From: Bacillota bacterium
Lineage (GTDB): Bacteria > Bacillota > Bacilli > Paenibacillales > Paenibacillaceae
Direction: 5' to 3'
Length of the DNA: 14,761 nucleotides
NCBI GenBank assembly: GCA_023433615.1
Contig: JAEZCJ010000009.1
Span: 1-14,761 of the forward strand
The notes below the pieces were generated by a model, which saw nothing but the letters and a program-made list of their open reading frames with translations, was not told the origin of the DNA and did not search any database. Both the position numbers and the translations under genes were made by a program. Shown piece after piece: positions 14,680-14,761 of the stretch. How positions within the stretch are numbered: the first letter of the stretch is position 1; each line of letters starts with the position of its first letter.

Positions 14680-14761
14680 CCTCCGGCTCTCCCATCCCCC
14701 TCCGTCATACCGCCATCCTCCAGCCCTCCCATACCCGACCGTCATATCACCTGCCTCCAGC
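14680..14761. repeat. 37-bp tandem repeat running off the window end
   Basis: Two full units (14680-14716 and 14717-14753) match at 28 of 37 positions, and the next 8 bases (14754-14761, CCTCCAGC) start a third unit exactly as the second one begins. The best conserved core is CCGTCATA, at 14702-14709 and 14739-14746. The plus strand is very pyrimidine-rich. The full extent is cut by the window edge. Confidence 0.75.

Noticed and set aside
14650..14761. Open minus-strand frame from the window edge to a TAA at 14650-14652, rich in Gly, Trp and Arg
   Set aside because: It lies wholly on the 37-bp tandem repeat and the TAACGGAAC repeat, is low-complexity, and has no recognisable protein motif. 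The openness is explained by base bias.

Overview
The window looks like a chromosomal carbohydrate-utilisation region from a GC-rich Firmicute of the Paenibacillaceae (Paenibacillus/Cohnella type). This is inferred from several traits: a YesM/YesN-type sensor kinase and AraC-type response regulator pair, AraC regulators divergent from glycosidase genes, strong GGAGG ribosome sites, and intergenic palindromic repeats at roughly 50 bp pitch. No species can be named from the sequence alone.

Layout. Bases 1-64 (minus) hold the first 21 codons of a gene that runs off the window, possibly an ABC sugar permease. Bases 280-3610 (minus) are a two-component system: a histidine kinase whose stop overlaps the regulator start by 8 nt, ending in a strong hairpin terminator at 211-257. 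Upstream on the same strand is a GH42 beta-galactosidase (3700-5733), divergent from an AraC regulator (5861-6697, plus). A 305 bp gap holding a 162 bp element with inverted ends leads to a large GH3 enzyme (7003-9957, plus) with an inserted beta-trefoil-like domain and a C-terminal CBM6-like domain. It converges on a GH31 alpha-xylosidase very close to E. coli YicI (10442-12760, minus). The 484 bp between them holds a 16 bp stem terminator and four 19 bp palindromes at 51/52/52 bp pitch. A second AraC regulator (12870-13757, plus) diverges from the alpha-xylosidase, followed by a histidine-phosphatase family protein (13835-14434). The last 327 bp carry no gene, but hold a second inverted/direct repeat array at 50 bp pitch and a 37 bp tandem repeat running off the end.

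Working model (inference). The three glycosidases have no visible signal peptides and so are probably cytoplasmic. An alpha-xylosidase, a beta-glucosidase-type GH3 and a beta-galactosidase together are what is needed to strip galactose, xylose and glucose stepwise from imported xyloglucan oligosaccharides. The sensor kinase would perceive an extracellular sugar and control uptake, perhaps through the transporter starting at the left edge, while the two AraC proteins would control their divergent glycosidase genes. The catalytic residues of all three enzymes are present. The substrate assignment rests on gene co-occurrence and is strongest for the alpha-xylosidase.
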